A DNA stretch of 64,000 nt, taken from NCBI RefSeq assembly GCF_002019855.1, contig NZ_CM007717.1:4055636-4119635 (forward strand), read 5' to 3'. Within the stretch, counting starts at the first letter, position 1. Every line of letters starts with the position of its first letter. The notes under the pieces were generated by a model. The model had not been told where the DNA came from, did not search any database, and was given only the letters and a program-made list of their open reading frames with translations. Positions 8,776 to 16,925 of the stretch are shown here, piece after piece. The position numbers and the translations under genes were made by a program. The DNA comes from Streptomyces antibioticus (GTDB lineage: Bacteria; Actinomycetota; Actinomycetes; Streptomycetales; Streptomycetaceae).

Positions 8776-8946
8776 CTACGCCTCGCGTGGCGGCTGGTAG
8801 CCGCCGAAGCTGCCCTCGGGGTCGTCGATCCGGCTGAGCAGCCGCCGCAGGGAGGCGTCGGCCGACGGAAGGTCCAGGGTGGGCCAGGCATCCAGCGGGA
8901 CGCCGCCGAGGTCGACCAGCTCGGACTCGACTGACGGCTTCTGCAT
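8776..8946 (-). CDS. FxsA-like ribosomal precursor peptide, copy 1 (56 aa)
   Basis: The gene is an ATG-started 56-aa ORF. The leader-like part VESELVDLGGVPL (residues 6-18) and ASLRRLLSRID (31-41) matches copy 2 and the FxSxx-COOH family pattern SxLxDLxxVxL...LxxLL. The C-terminal tail is GSFGGYQPPREA, so it does not end in FxSxx. It directly precedes the HExxH gene by 4 nt. The upstream leader holds three 8-9 nt repeats (ACTCCGGT type, 8968-8991 on the plus strand). I read it as the substrate of the neighbouring enzyme; aromatic residues F47 and Y50 are obvious candidate sites, by inference only. Confidence 0.7.
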   Translation of the reverse strand: MQKPSVESELVDLGGVPLDAWPTLDLPSADASLRRLLSRIDDPEGSFGGYQPPREA

Positions 8947-9157
8947 GCGCTGCCCCTGAACTCTGAAACTCCGGTACTCCGGTTACTCCGGAACCCCTGA
9001 ACACCTATACACAGCGTAAATATGATGGGAAGCCACCTTTTCGGCGGTTTTCAGACCACTTGATCGACTCTAGTGCATCACCGGCATCCCACACCGCAGC
9101 CGCACGGAATCTGCCCGGATCGGATGACCGGATGCCCGAGGCGGGTAGAACCTGCCC

Positions 9158-10303
9158 GTGACGGAACGGGATCGACGGGACCGGCCCACGGGGAAGGCGC
9201 ACGACCGCCCGGCGGGACTGGACCCCCTCCGGGTGGCGGAGGTGATGGTCCCGGCCGCCCCGCGGACCGGCGCCCCCGGCCGCCGGGGCTCCGGCTACCG
9301 GGTCGGCACCCGGTGGCTGCTCACCGCCGCGCACGTGGTGCGCGGTCCGGGCGCGGACGGCGTCCGGGTCCGGTTCGAGGCCGACCGCGCCGACGAGTGG
9401 ACCGCGCGGGCCAGGGTCGTCCTCGCCTCCGACACGGCGGACGTGGCCCTCCTGAAGATCACCGACGACCCTCCACCCGGCCCGCACGCCGCCCCCGTCG
9501 ACCCTCCGGTCTACGGCGACCTGCCGGACGCGGACGTCCATCTGCCGTGCAGCGCGCTGGGTTTCCCCCGCTTCAAGCTCCGCACGGACCGGGCCCGCTC
9601 GGCGGACGACGGCTCACCGTCCCAGTACCGGGACTCCTGTCACGCGTCCGGTCTGACGTCCGTCCTGTCCAACCGCCGCGAGGGCACGCTGGAACTCGCC
9701 GTCCCGCCGCCCGCCGCCGACCCGGACCCCGAGCGCTCGCCCTGGGAGGGCATGTCGGGCGCGGCCGTCTGGCACGACGGCACGCTGATCGGCCTGGTGA
9801 GCGCCCACCACCGCGCGGACGGACCGGGCCGGCTCGCCGCGGTCCGGGTGAGCCGCTGGTACACCCTGCTCGACCGGACCGCCCTGACCACCCTGCACAC
9901 CCACGCCGGACTCCCCCTCACCCTGGCCGACTTGACCCACCCGACCCCGGACCTCACGACCCCTACCCCACGCCTCGACACCCTCCCCGACGGCCTCCCC
10001 CTCTCCGAACTCCACGGCCTGGTGGGCGCGTTGACCGCCCTCCCCACCGTCGCCCGGCGCACCACCCTCGACCTCGTCCTGTCCGGCATCGACCCGGCGA
10101 TCGCCGCGATGAGCCCCCGCTCGGACGCCCTGCGCCCCGACGTCTTCGGCATCCTGCGCACCTGTCTGCGCTATCCGGGCACCCTGGATCAACTCCTTGA
10201 AGCGATACGGTTGTTGGAGGGCGACTCCGCCGGGGTGGCCCGTATGGACCGGGAGACGGCGGCACTGTCCCGGCGCAACCGCCGCGCCCCGGACCCACGA
10301 TGA
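9158..10303 (+). CDS. Trypsin-like serine protease with C-terminal effector-associated domain
   Basis: The 381-aa protein starts with GTG. Residues 25-240 form a chymotrypsin-fold protease with a complete triad: His59 in LTAAHVV, Asp95 in TADVALLK and Ser200 in GMSGAAVW. There is no signal peptide, so it should be cytoplasmic. Residues about 283-370 form an all-helical effector-associated domain (EAD): LVGALTALPTV, a charged break, LRPDVFGILRTC, then LLEAIRLLEGDSA. The same domain is at the N-terminus of the VMAP-C protein at 16926-18398, which suggests homotypic docking. EAD-trypsin proteins are described as effectors of NTP-dependent conflict systems. It diverges from precursor 1 across 211 nt. 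Confidence 0.85.
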   Translation: MTERDRRDRPTGKAHDRPAGLDPLRVAEVMVPAAPRTGAPGRRGSGYRVGTRWLLTAAHVVRGPGADGVRVRFEADRADEWTARARVVLASDTADVALLKITDDPPPGPHAAPVDPPVYGDLPDADVHLPCSALGFPRFKLRTDRARSADDGSPSQYRDSCHASGLTSVLSNRREGTLELAVPPPAADPDPERSPWEGMSGAAVWHDGTLIGLVSAHHRADGPGRLAAVRVSRWYTLLDRTALTTLHTHAGLPLTLADLTHPTPDLTTPTPRLDTLPDGLPLSELHGLVGALTALPTVARRTTLDLVLSGIDPAIAAMSPRSDALRPDVFGILRTCLRYPGTLDQLLEAIRLLEGDSAGVARMDRETAALSRRNRRAPDPR

Positions 10304-10418
10304 CCTGATATCGCGCGCCCGACGGGACCCGGGGTTTCATCACCCGTGCGGTGGGTCATCATCAGGAGGATGTGAGCAGCCAGCATCCAACGAGCCGGGG
10401 GGAAGGGGTTTGGCCGTC

Positions 10419-10601
10419 ATGGAGCCGACTGTGGCCGCCGTCGAGTCCAGCCTGGTCGATCTCGCGGGGGTATCTCTTGAAACGCTGCGCTCCATTGACG
10501 ACCGGATCCTCGCCGCCTCTGTGCGGGAGCTTCTTCCGGAGATCGACCGGCAGTCGGCCAGTGTCAGCGGTATCGACGGCGGTGTCATGCGTTCCCGGTG
10601 A
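10419..10601 (+). CDS. FxsA-like ribosomal precursor peptide, copy 2 (60 aa)
   Basis: The ATG at 10419 is preceded by a purine-rich GGGGGGAAGGGG about 10 nt upstream. The 60-aa peptide carries VESSLVDLAGVSL (8-20), LRSIDDRILAASVRELL (23-39) and EID, the classic FxSxx-COOH leader pattern. It aligns with copy 1 over VES-LVDL-GV-L...LL--ID. The tail SVSGIDGGVMRSR is unlike copy 1 and does not end in FxSxx. The HExxH gene copy 2 follows after 18 nt. The protease gene ends 115 nt upstream on the same strand, so all three may share a transcript. Confidence 0.75.
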   Translation: MEPTVAAVESSLVDLAGVSLETLRSIDDRILAASVRELLPEIDRQSASVSGIDGGVMRSR

Positions 10602-10619
10602 CCCGCTCCGGGGCCGCTC

Positions 10620-12437
10620 GTGACTGACGAGCCGTCCCTGCCCCACCACCATCTGCCCGTGAGCGGCGTGAGCGAGATCCTGCGCGGCGAGGGCGGCCCG
10701 GACACCGTCGGACTCCTCCTGAAGGCCGAACGCAGCCGTCGGCTGCTGCTGTTGCGGATGCTCGACGACGCCACGGACCTCGGCCCCGCCTGGGATCTGC
10801 TCAGCAGGACGCAGCGGCACTCCCCCGAGGTCATCGAGGACCTCCTCATGTACCCGCAGACGGGCATGTGGCTGGCCACCGCCCTGCGCCGGCTGCGCGG
10901 CACGACGGCCGGGGACGACGAGCCGCCGCTGTGGGTCGTCCTCGGTCATGCCAACGCCCTGGCCGCGGCGGCGGCGCTCCGCGCGGGCCTGGACTTCTCC
11001 CTCGACGTTCCGGTGCGCCACGGCCGCGTCCCCCTGCCGACGCTCGGGTGCGCGGTCCTGCCCGTGACCGAACCCTGGGCGCTGGCCACCGCGCGCGCCG
11101 ACGGCGGACACGCCACGCTGACCGGCCCCGGCGGCACCGTCACCCTGCCCCCGGCCGGCACACCCGGTCCGGGGTGGCACCCGGTGCGCCGCCTCACCGT
11201 CGGCCCCCAGGGCGGGCGGCTCGACATCACGCTGGACGACACGGACCCGTACCGGACCTACCCTCGTCCCGCCGAGCCCCGGCCGCTGTCGGCCGACGAC
11301 ACCGCGCACTGGCGTCATCTGCTGGAGCGCGCCTGGGCGGTGCTGCTCGCGGGACAGCCCGCGACGGCCGACGCGATGCGGCGCGGGCTGCTGTCGCTGA
11401 CACCGACAGTGGCGAGGGAAAGGTTTCGGCCGCGAAGTGTGACGTCCGGGGACGCCTTCGGCGGCGTCGAGGCGTCCGAACCCGACGACGCCCTCCAGCT
11501 CGCCGTGACCCTCGTGCACGAGTTCCAGCACGTCAAACTCGGCGGCCTGCTGCACCTGGCTCCCCTCCTCACCCCCGGCACCGGCGCCGACCCGCCGGAG
11601 TGGTGGTACGCGCCGTGGCGGGACGACCCACGGCCCGTCGAAGGGCTGCTCCAGGGCATCTACGCCTTCGTGGGCATCACCCGGTTCTGGGCCGGCCACC
11701 GCGCCGTCGCGTCCGAACAAAACGGCCTGGCGCACTTCGAGTTCGCGCTGTGGCGCGCCCAGGTGGCACGGGCCGTGGCGGAGGTACGGGACCATCCGCG
11801 CCGCACCCCGCTCGGGGCCGCGCTGCTGGACACGCTGGCGGCCCACTGCGCCCGCTGGCTGGCGGAGCCGGTCCCCGCCCCGTGGCTGGAGTTGGCCCGG
11901 CTCTGCGCCGACGACCACCTCGCCCGCTGGCGCGCCCATCACCGCCGTCCTCCCGCGGCGGCGGTCGACGCGGCCGTGCGCGCCTGGTCGCAACGCGCCG
12001 CCGTGCCTCCGCGCGCGGCGGCGGCCGAGCCCGAGGTCGTGCCCTCCCCCTCGGCCCGCTGGCTGGACAGCCTCACCGTCCTCGTCCGGTACCGGCTGAG
12101 CGGCTCGGACGACGACCGTGTGTCGCCCGACGGCCCGGAGAAACGCGCGGCACGGGTCACCGGGGCACTCACCGGGGACGCCCTGCTGAGCATGGGCGAC
12201 CCGGCGGCGGCACGGCACGCCTACCTCACGGACCTCGCCGCGGACCCCGGCGCGCCCGCGGCCTGGGCCGGACTGGGCAGCGCCCTGGACCTGTCCGGCA
12301 CCGACCCGGCGGCGGCCCGCCTGCTGCGCCGCCGCCCCGAACTGGCCCGCGCGGTGCACCGGGCTCTGCTGAACACCTCGGGCACCGCTCCGGACCCGGT
12401 CCGGCTGGCCGACTGGCTCGGAGCGCTGGAGAGCTGA
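10620..12437 (+). CDS. Stand-alone HExxH putative peptide hydroxylase, copy 2
   Basis: The 605-aa paralogue of the 7068-8771 product starts with GTG. HEFQH is at 300-304, preceded by the family block TSGDAFGGVEAS (276-287) and followed by WYAPWRDDPRP and GLLQGIYAF. A C-terminal helical region (about 500-600) looks like TPR or solenoid repeats. It sits 18 nt after precursor 2, mirroring copy 1, so each enzyme probably serves its own peptide. Expected chemistry is Fe(II)/2-oxoglutarate beta-hydroxylation of a peptide side chain, based on the domain family; the residue modified is unknown. It converges with the NB-ARC/TPR gene. Confidence 0.8.
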   Translation: MTDEPSLPHHHLPVSGVSEILRGEGGPDTVGLLLKAERSRRLLLLRMLDDATDLGPAWDLLSRTQRHSPEVIEDLLMYPQTGMWLATALRRLRGTTAGDDEPPLWVVLGHANALAAAAALRAGLDFSLDVPVRHGRVPLPTLGCAVLPVTEPWALATARADGGHATLTGPGGTVTLPPAGTPGPGWHPVRRLTVGPQGGRLDITLDDTDPYRTYPRPAEPRPLSADDTAHWRHLLERAWAVLLAGQPATADAMRRGLLSLTPTVARERFRPRSVTSGDAFGGVEASEPDDALQLAVTLVHEFQHVKLGGLLHLAPLLTPGTGADPPEWWYAPWRDDPRPVEGLLQGIYAFVGITRFWAGHRAVASEQNGLAHFEFALWRAQVARAVAEVRDHPRRTPLGAALLDTLAAHCARWLAEPVPAPWLELARLCADDHLARWRAHHRRPPAAAVDAAVRAWSQRAAVPPRAAAAEPEVVPSPSARWLDSLTVLVRYRLSGSDDDRVSPDGPEKRAARVTGALTGDALLSMGDPAAARHAYLTDLAADPGAPAAWAGLGSALDLSGTDPAAARLLRRRPELARAVHRALLNTSGTAPDPVRLADWLGALES

Positions 12438-12440
12438 CCA

Positions 12441-12472
12441 GCCGGCCTCACATCGGAGCACCGGAGGCCGGC
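12441..12472 (+). terminator. Possible terminator between convergent genes
   Basis: GCCGGCCTC (12441-12449) pairs with GAGGCCGGC (12464-12472) in a 9-bp stem with a 14-nt loop. It lies just after the HExxH copy 2 stop and before the end of the convergent NB-ARC/TPR gene. No U-run follows, as is common in Streptomyces. Confidence 0.4.
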
Positions 12473-12516
12473 CGGTCGGCGTCACACAAGAGCGCTCGAA
12501 GGCTGTCCCGCCGGTC

Positions 12517-15500
12517 TCACATCGGCATGGGGTCGATGTCGCAGTCGCTGCGCTGCCGCGCCCTGGCCTGGGTCGTCGCCGGGTGCGGAGTGGCCTCGCC
12601 CGAGGCGTGCCGCGGCTGGTCCAGGGACCGCTCCATCCGGGCCAGGGTGTCCGCGCGCAGCGCCTCGCCCTCCGCCTCCTCACCGAGCGCGAGGAGATCC
12701 AGGGAGAGGTTCGCCGCGCACACCAGCGTGGTCGGGTGGTTCTCCCCGAGCCGCGTCCGGCACAGCGCCACCGTCCGCTCGCCCAGCCCCCGGGCCTCGG
12801 CGAGCAGGCCCAGCGCGCTCAGATCGCTCGCCAGGTTGATCGCGCAGGCCAGCACGATCGGATGGTTCTCCCCGAGCCGCCCGGTCAGTGACGCCAGCGC
12901 CGCCTCGTCCAGTTCCCTGGCCTCCTGCGCCCGACCCAGGAGCCGCAGCGTCACCGCGAGGTCGACGTCGGCGGCCATGACATGCGGATGGTCCGGCCGG
13001 AAGATGCCCCGCAGACCCGCACCGGCCTTCTGGCCCCGCTCCAGGGCCTCCTCCAGCTTGCCGTTCTGCCGCAGCGCCACCGACAGGGCGAGCGCGGACG
13101 TCTGGGAGTCCGGGTGGCCGGGGCCGTACCGGCGGCTGAACTGTTCGAAGGTCTCCCGGGCCAGCCGGAGCGCGGTGACCGGGTCGCCCTCCTTGCGGCA
13201 CGCCTCGCTCAGTTGCCGCTGGGTCCGCAGCGTCGTGGGGTTCTCCGGGCCGAAGGAGGCCCGGTACCCGTCCACCACCGCCTGCTGCAACGACCGCGCC
13301 CCGACATAGTTGCCGGTCTCCCGTACGTCGACGGCGACGCTCGCCTCCGTCACCAGCGCCTGCTGGTGGTCACGGCCGAACAGCCGCACCTTCATCTCGT
13401 GGGTACGGCGGTCCAGCTCCAGCGCCCGCTGGAACTCGCCCATCAGCCGCAGGCTCACGCCGAGGTTGTGGGAGGTGATCAGCGTCGTCGGGTCGTCGTC
13501 GCCGAAGGCGCGCCGGGCCCGCTGGTAGGCCATCTCGTCCAGCTCCGCGCCGGCCTCGAAGTCCCCCTGGTGGCGGCGGACCGACGCCTCCAGGTTCAAC
13601 GCCACCAACGCGTCCTCCCGCGTGTCCTCCTGATCCGCGGGAGCCGTGCGCGTGTAGACGTCCTTGAGGACCGAGACGACCGCCGACGCCTCGTCGTGGC
13701 GCCCCACCATCAGGTACAGGAACCCCAGCCACCACCCCATCAGCAGCGTCTGCTGGTCCTCCTGGCCGAACAGCCGCTGCCATGTCTCCCACGCCTGCTC
13801 GGAGAACTCGATGGCGACCCGGTGATCACCCCAGTACCAGAGGTACTTGGCGACGTTCATCACCAGCGCGCGCACCCACGGCTGGTCGGACTCGACGGCG
13901 GTGGAGGCGATGACATGGCCGTACAGCTCCGCGTACCGGGGCCAGTTGGCCGCCTGGTTCGGTCCCTTCGGGTCGGCGGCGGCCAGCAGCGTGTGAGCCC
14001 CATTGCGCATGCGTTTCTGTTCCTCGGGGGTCATCCGGTGGATCAGCACGGCCTGCACGAGGCGGTGCATCTCGATCGAGTTGGTCCGGTGGTCGATACG
14101 GGCGAGCGAGTAGCGGTTGATCTCCCGTATGGCCCGGGCCAGCCGCATCGGGTCGTTGAGCGCCCGGTCCAGGTCGGGGTCGATCCGGGAGCCGCCGAGG
14201 CCGGAGAAGATCGACCGCGAGATGGGGTCGGGCGCGAAGTAGGAGCACAACTGGAGCAGCCGCAGCGCGGCGGGGCTGCGGGTCTCCAGATGGTCGAGGG
14301 AGACGTTCCAGGCGGCGGCCACCGGAAGCTGGTAGTCGGGCGGCGGCGAGACCTCCAGCAGTTCGCTGCGCTTGTGCTCGAACAGCCGCAGATACTCCGA
14401 CACGGGCATCCCCGTCTCGGCCCGCCAGGCCGCGGCCTGCTCCAGCGCGAGCGGCAGATCGCCGAGCGCCTCGGCGAGCAGATCGGCGTCGGTGTCGTCG
14501 AGTTCCTCGCCGTAGGCACTGGAACGGCGCAGCAGTTGCTTGCTCTCCTCGCGCGTGAACACGTCCACTTCGAGGGAGGGTCCTACGACGCTCCAGCGCC
14601 GGTTGCGGGAGGTGACGAGGATGGTGCCGCTGCCGCCGGTGGGGAAGTAGTCGCGCACCCGCTCCGGACTGTCGGCGTTGTCGAAGATCAGCAGCCAGCG
14701 CGAGTACGGCCGCCCCTCGCGCAGCGCCTCCCGCACGGCGGGCCCGGCGATGTTCGCCTCGGCGCTGCTCACCAGGCCGAGCCGCTGGGCCAGTTCCACC
14801 AGCGCCTGACCGATCTGACCGGGGCGCTCGGCCGGGATCCACCACACGATGTCGTACTCGGACTGGTGCCGGTACGCGTACTCGATCGCGAGCTGGGTCT
14901 TGCCGACACCGCCCATGCCGTGGATCGCCTCGGGCAGCACGGTGGTCGTGCCCTCGGCCAATCGTTCGCCCAGACGTTCGAGAAGGTCCACCCGGCCGGT
15001 GAAATTCGGGTTCCGGGGCGGGATGTTGCCCCAGACGCGCGGCGTCGTCGACTGCCCGCTCTCCACCGAGGGCTGCTGCTGGGTGGTCGCCATGTCCGTG
15101 GCTCCTTCTGAAGTTGTCCCGGACCCCCTGGGGGTTGGTGCGGACACGTCGTGTCCCTGGTGCGGGGCGGGGCTTCCCCGGTGCGGCGCGGCCCCGGCCC
15201 CGGAAGACGCGGGGTTCACCGGATCCACCGGACCCGCTGGCTCGACCGGCTCGACCGGCCGCCGCCGGGTCCCGTCCTTGCTCAGACTCACGCTGTGCTG
15301 CCGGTCGTACTCCTCCAGCGCCCGCGCCAGGCGCCCGGCGCGCGCGAGGAACCGCGGCCCGGAGAGCGCCGACAGGGCCGCCAGCTCGACCCGCAGAAAG
15401 GCCACGTTGCCCACGGTCACCCGCGGCACGTCGTCGCCCTCCCGCTCAGGATCCTGTTCCTGATCGGAGTCCGGGTCCGGATCCGGGTCCTGCTCCTGCG

Positions 15501-16593
15501 ACTCGGCCGCCGTCGCCGCCGCCGCCGTCAGCGCCCGGACGTCGTGCAGGACCCGTACGGTGTCCCGTCGCCGGGACAGGGCCAGTAACTCCGCGCGGAT
15601 GTTGGGCCCGAAGGCGAACGCCACCCCGGCCGCCAGCTCACCCTCCGCGCCCGCGGGCCGCACCAGCCCGCTCATCAGCAGCTCGCTGAGATGCGCGGGC
15701 CCGGCGCCGGGCGTGGACGCGGTGACGGCGGTCATCACGGGCAGCGTCAGCGGGGCCGCCGCCAGCCGGGTGGCCAGCGCGAACGCGGTCGGCGAGGCCG
15801 CCGCCCGGTACTCCGAGACCCGCTCCCAGGGCGGCACCGCGCTCGCCGGATCGGGCACGTCGTCGATCCACGGGACGGCGCGCGCCGCGTCCGCCCGCCG
15901 CTTCCACTCGCGGGCGCGCAGCCCGGACATCTCCGTCCAGCCCCGGCAGCGCCCGGTCACCAGGGCCACCCAGCCGGACAGGGACCGCTCGGTCAGCTCC
16001 AGGACGGGGACCGGCATCACCCCCGTACCGTCGAGGCCGTCGTCGGTGGTCTCCAGCGGGGAGGTGCGCAGCTCCCAGCGCAGCGCGGCGTTCGCGGCCC
16101 AGGGGCGGTCGGCCCGCAGCCGCATCCGCAGGACCTCGGGGCCGGTGCGGAACCACAGCCGCTGCGGCGGGAGTTGGAGCAGGGCGACCGGTTCGGTGCG
16201 GCCGAGTTCGCGCAGCAGGGGCAGGACGGCGTCGGAGCGCCAGCCCGCCGCGAGGCCGTCGGTGAGGATCAGCACGACCCGGTGGGGGGCGTCGTCGGCG
16301 GGCAGTCCGGCGAGCCGGATCCGGGCGGGTTCGGTGTCGTCGGAGCAGAGCAGCCGGGTGGTGAAGACGGGGCCCAGGGTGCCCGCGGCGGCGACGGCGT
16401 CGACGAGCCGGGCGATGCGCGCGTCCCACACCCGCATGGTGACGTGGTCGTCCACGACGAACAGGACGGCGGGGCGCTCGGCGGGGTCCGCGTCCGGGGC
16501 GGCGAGTCCGTTCAGCGCCTCCAGCGCCGCGCGGAGGGATGCCTCGTCAGAAGTCGGTGCCGTCGCTGATCGTGAATCATCGTCACACCGCAT
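12517..16593 (-). CDS. SAV_2336-like / NB-ARC / TPR protein (FxSxx-system FxsT-like)
   Basis: The 1358-aa protein has three parts. Residues 1-440 resemble the SAV_2336-type N-terminal domain. A Pro/Ser/Gly-rich linker covers 440-520. An NB-ARC STAND NTPase follows, with Walker A GMGGVGKTQ (559-567), Walker B LLIFDNAD, the sensor-like ILVTSRNRRW and the LPLALEQ motif; TPR repeats run from about 850 to the end. The segment VWGNIPPRNPNFTGR before the NTPase is typical of the 'FxSxx-COOH system TPR protein'. STAND proteins oligomerise on sensing a signal and recruit effectors. The ATG at 16593 is chosen because codon quality drops upstream. A strong internal ribosome site (AGAAGGAG) precedes an in-frame ATG at 15093, so an 858-aa NB-ARC/TPR form may also be made. 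Confidence 0.82.
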   Translation of the reverse strand: MRCDDDSRSATAPTSDEASLRAALEALNGLAAPDADPAERPAVLFVVDDHVTMRVWDARIARLVDAVAAAGTLGPVFTTRLLCSDDTEPARIRLAGLPADDAPHRVVLILTDGLAAGWRSDAVLPLLRELGRTEPVALLQLPPQRLWFRTGPEVLRMRLRADRPWAANAALRWELRTSPLETTDDGLDGTGVMPVPVLELTERSLSGWVALVTGRCRGWTEMSGLRAREWKRRADAARAVPWIDDVPDPASAVPPWERVSEYRAAASPTAFALATRLAAAPLTLPVMTAVTASTPGAGPAHLSELLMSGLVRPAGAEGELAAGVAFAFGPNIRAELLALSRRRDTVRVLHDVRALTAAAATAAESQEQDPDPDPDSDQEQDPEREGDDVPRVTVGNVAFLRVELAALSALSGPRFLARAGRLARALEEYDRQHSVSLSKDGTRRRPVEPVEPAGPVDPVNPASSGAGAAPHRGSPAPHQGHDVSAPTPRGSGTTSEGATDMATTQQQPSVESGQSTTPRVWGNIPPRNPNFTGRVDLLERLGERLAEGTTTVLPEAIHGMGGVGKTQLAIEYAYRHQSEYDIVWWIPAERPGQIGQALVELAQRLGLVSSAEANIAGPAVREALREGRPYSRWLLIFDNADSPERVRDYFPTGGSGTILVTSRNRRWSVVGPSLEVDVFTREESKQLLRRSSAYGEELDDTDADLLAEALGDLPLALEQAAAWRAETGMPVSEYLRLFEHKRSELLEVSPPPDYQLPVAAAWNVSLDHLETRSPAALRLLQLCSYFAPDPISRSIFSGLGGSRIDPDLDRALNDPMRLARAIREINRYSLARIDHRTNSIEMHRLVQAVLIHRMTPEEQKRMRNGAHTLLAAADPKGPNQAANWPRYAELYGHVIASTAVESDQPWVRALVMNVAKYLWYWGDHRVAIEFSEQAWETWQRLFGQEDQQTLLMGWWLGFLYLMVGRHDEASAVVSVLKDVYTRTAPADQEDTREDALVALNLEASVRRHQGDFEAGAELDEMAYQRARRAFGDDDPTTLITSHNLGVSLRLMGEFQRALELDRRTHEMKVRLFGRDHQQALVTEASVAVDVRETGNYVGARSLQQAVVDGYRASFGPENPTTLRTQRQLSEACRKEGDPVTALRLARETFEQFSRRYGPGHPDSQTSALALSVALRQNGKLEEALERGQKAGAGLRGIFRPDHPHVMAADVDLAVTLRLLGRAQEARELDEAALASLTGRLGENHPIVLACAINLASDLSALGLLAEARGLGERTVALCRTRLGENHPTTLVCAANLSLDLLALGEEAEGEALRADTLARMERSLDQPRHASGEATPHPATTQARARQRSDCDIDPMPM

Positions 16594-16925
16594 AAGCACT
16601 CTCTGAGCGTCCAGGGCTGCTGGCCGCCGCGGAAAGCGGGAGGAGGCCCCGCATTGCGCGGGCATGCGTGACATCCACGCGCCCAGCCTGTCAGCGGTCT
16701 GCTCGGGGTGCAAGGCGGCAGGCCACAAAGGGTGGGACAACAGGGAACGGACACGCGGTCGTACCAACATGACACCGCGCCAGGGCGGACGCAAGGGTGC
16801 CTCGGGCGGGCCTGGAGGGGGGCCGGGAGGGGGCCAGGAAGGGGGGCCAGGAAGGGGGCCGGGAAGGGGGCCTAACGGACCGTCGGACGCGGGGGCGTGC
16901 GCCCCGCCGCGGGCGGCCACGGCGG
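16594..16925. repeat. Gene-free spacer with G-rich tandem repeat
   Basis: This 332-nt stretch separates the VMAP-C stop from the NB-ARC/TPR start. At about 16807-16875 the plus strand has five or so degenerate 12-14 nt units of the form GGGGGCCAGGAAG, with many runs of four to six G that could fold as a G-quadruplex. The rest (16594-16806) should hold the promoter or leader for the NB-ARC/TPR gene, but I see no clear -10/-35 pair. Confidence 0.6.

Noticed and set aside
8805..8946. Treating the 56-aa ORF as an extension of the HExxH protein (start 8891)
   Set aside because: The frames differ: the peptide ends in TAG at 8776-8778, and the HExxH ATG at 8771 has its own coupling site. The leader pattern also matches the second peptide.
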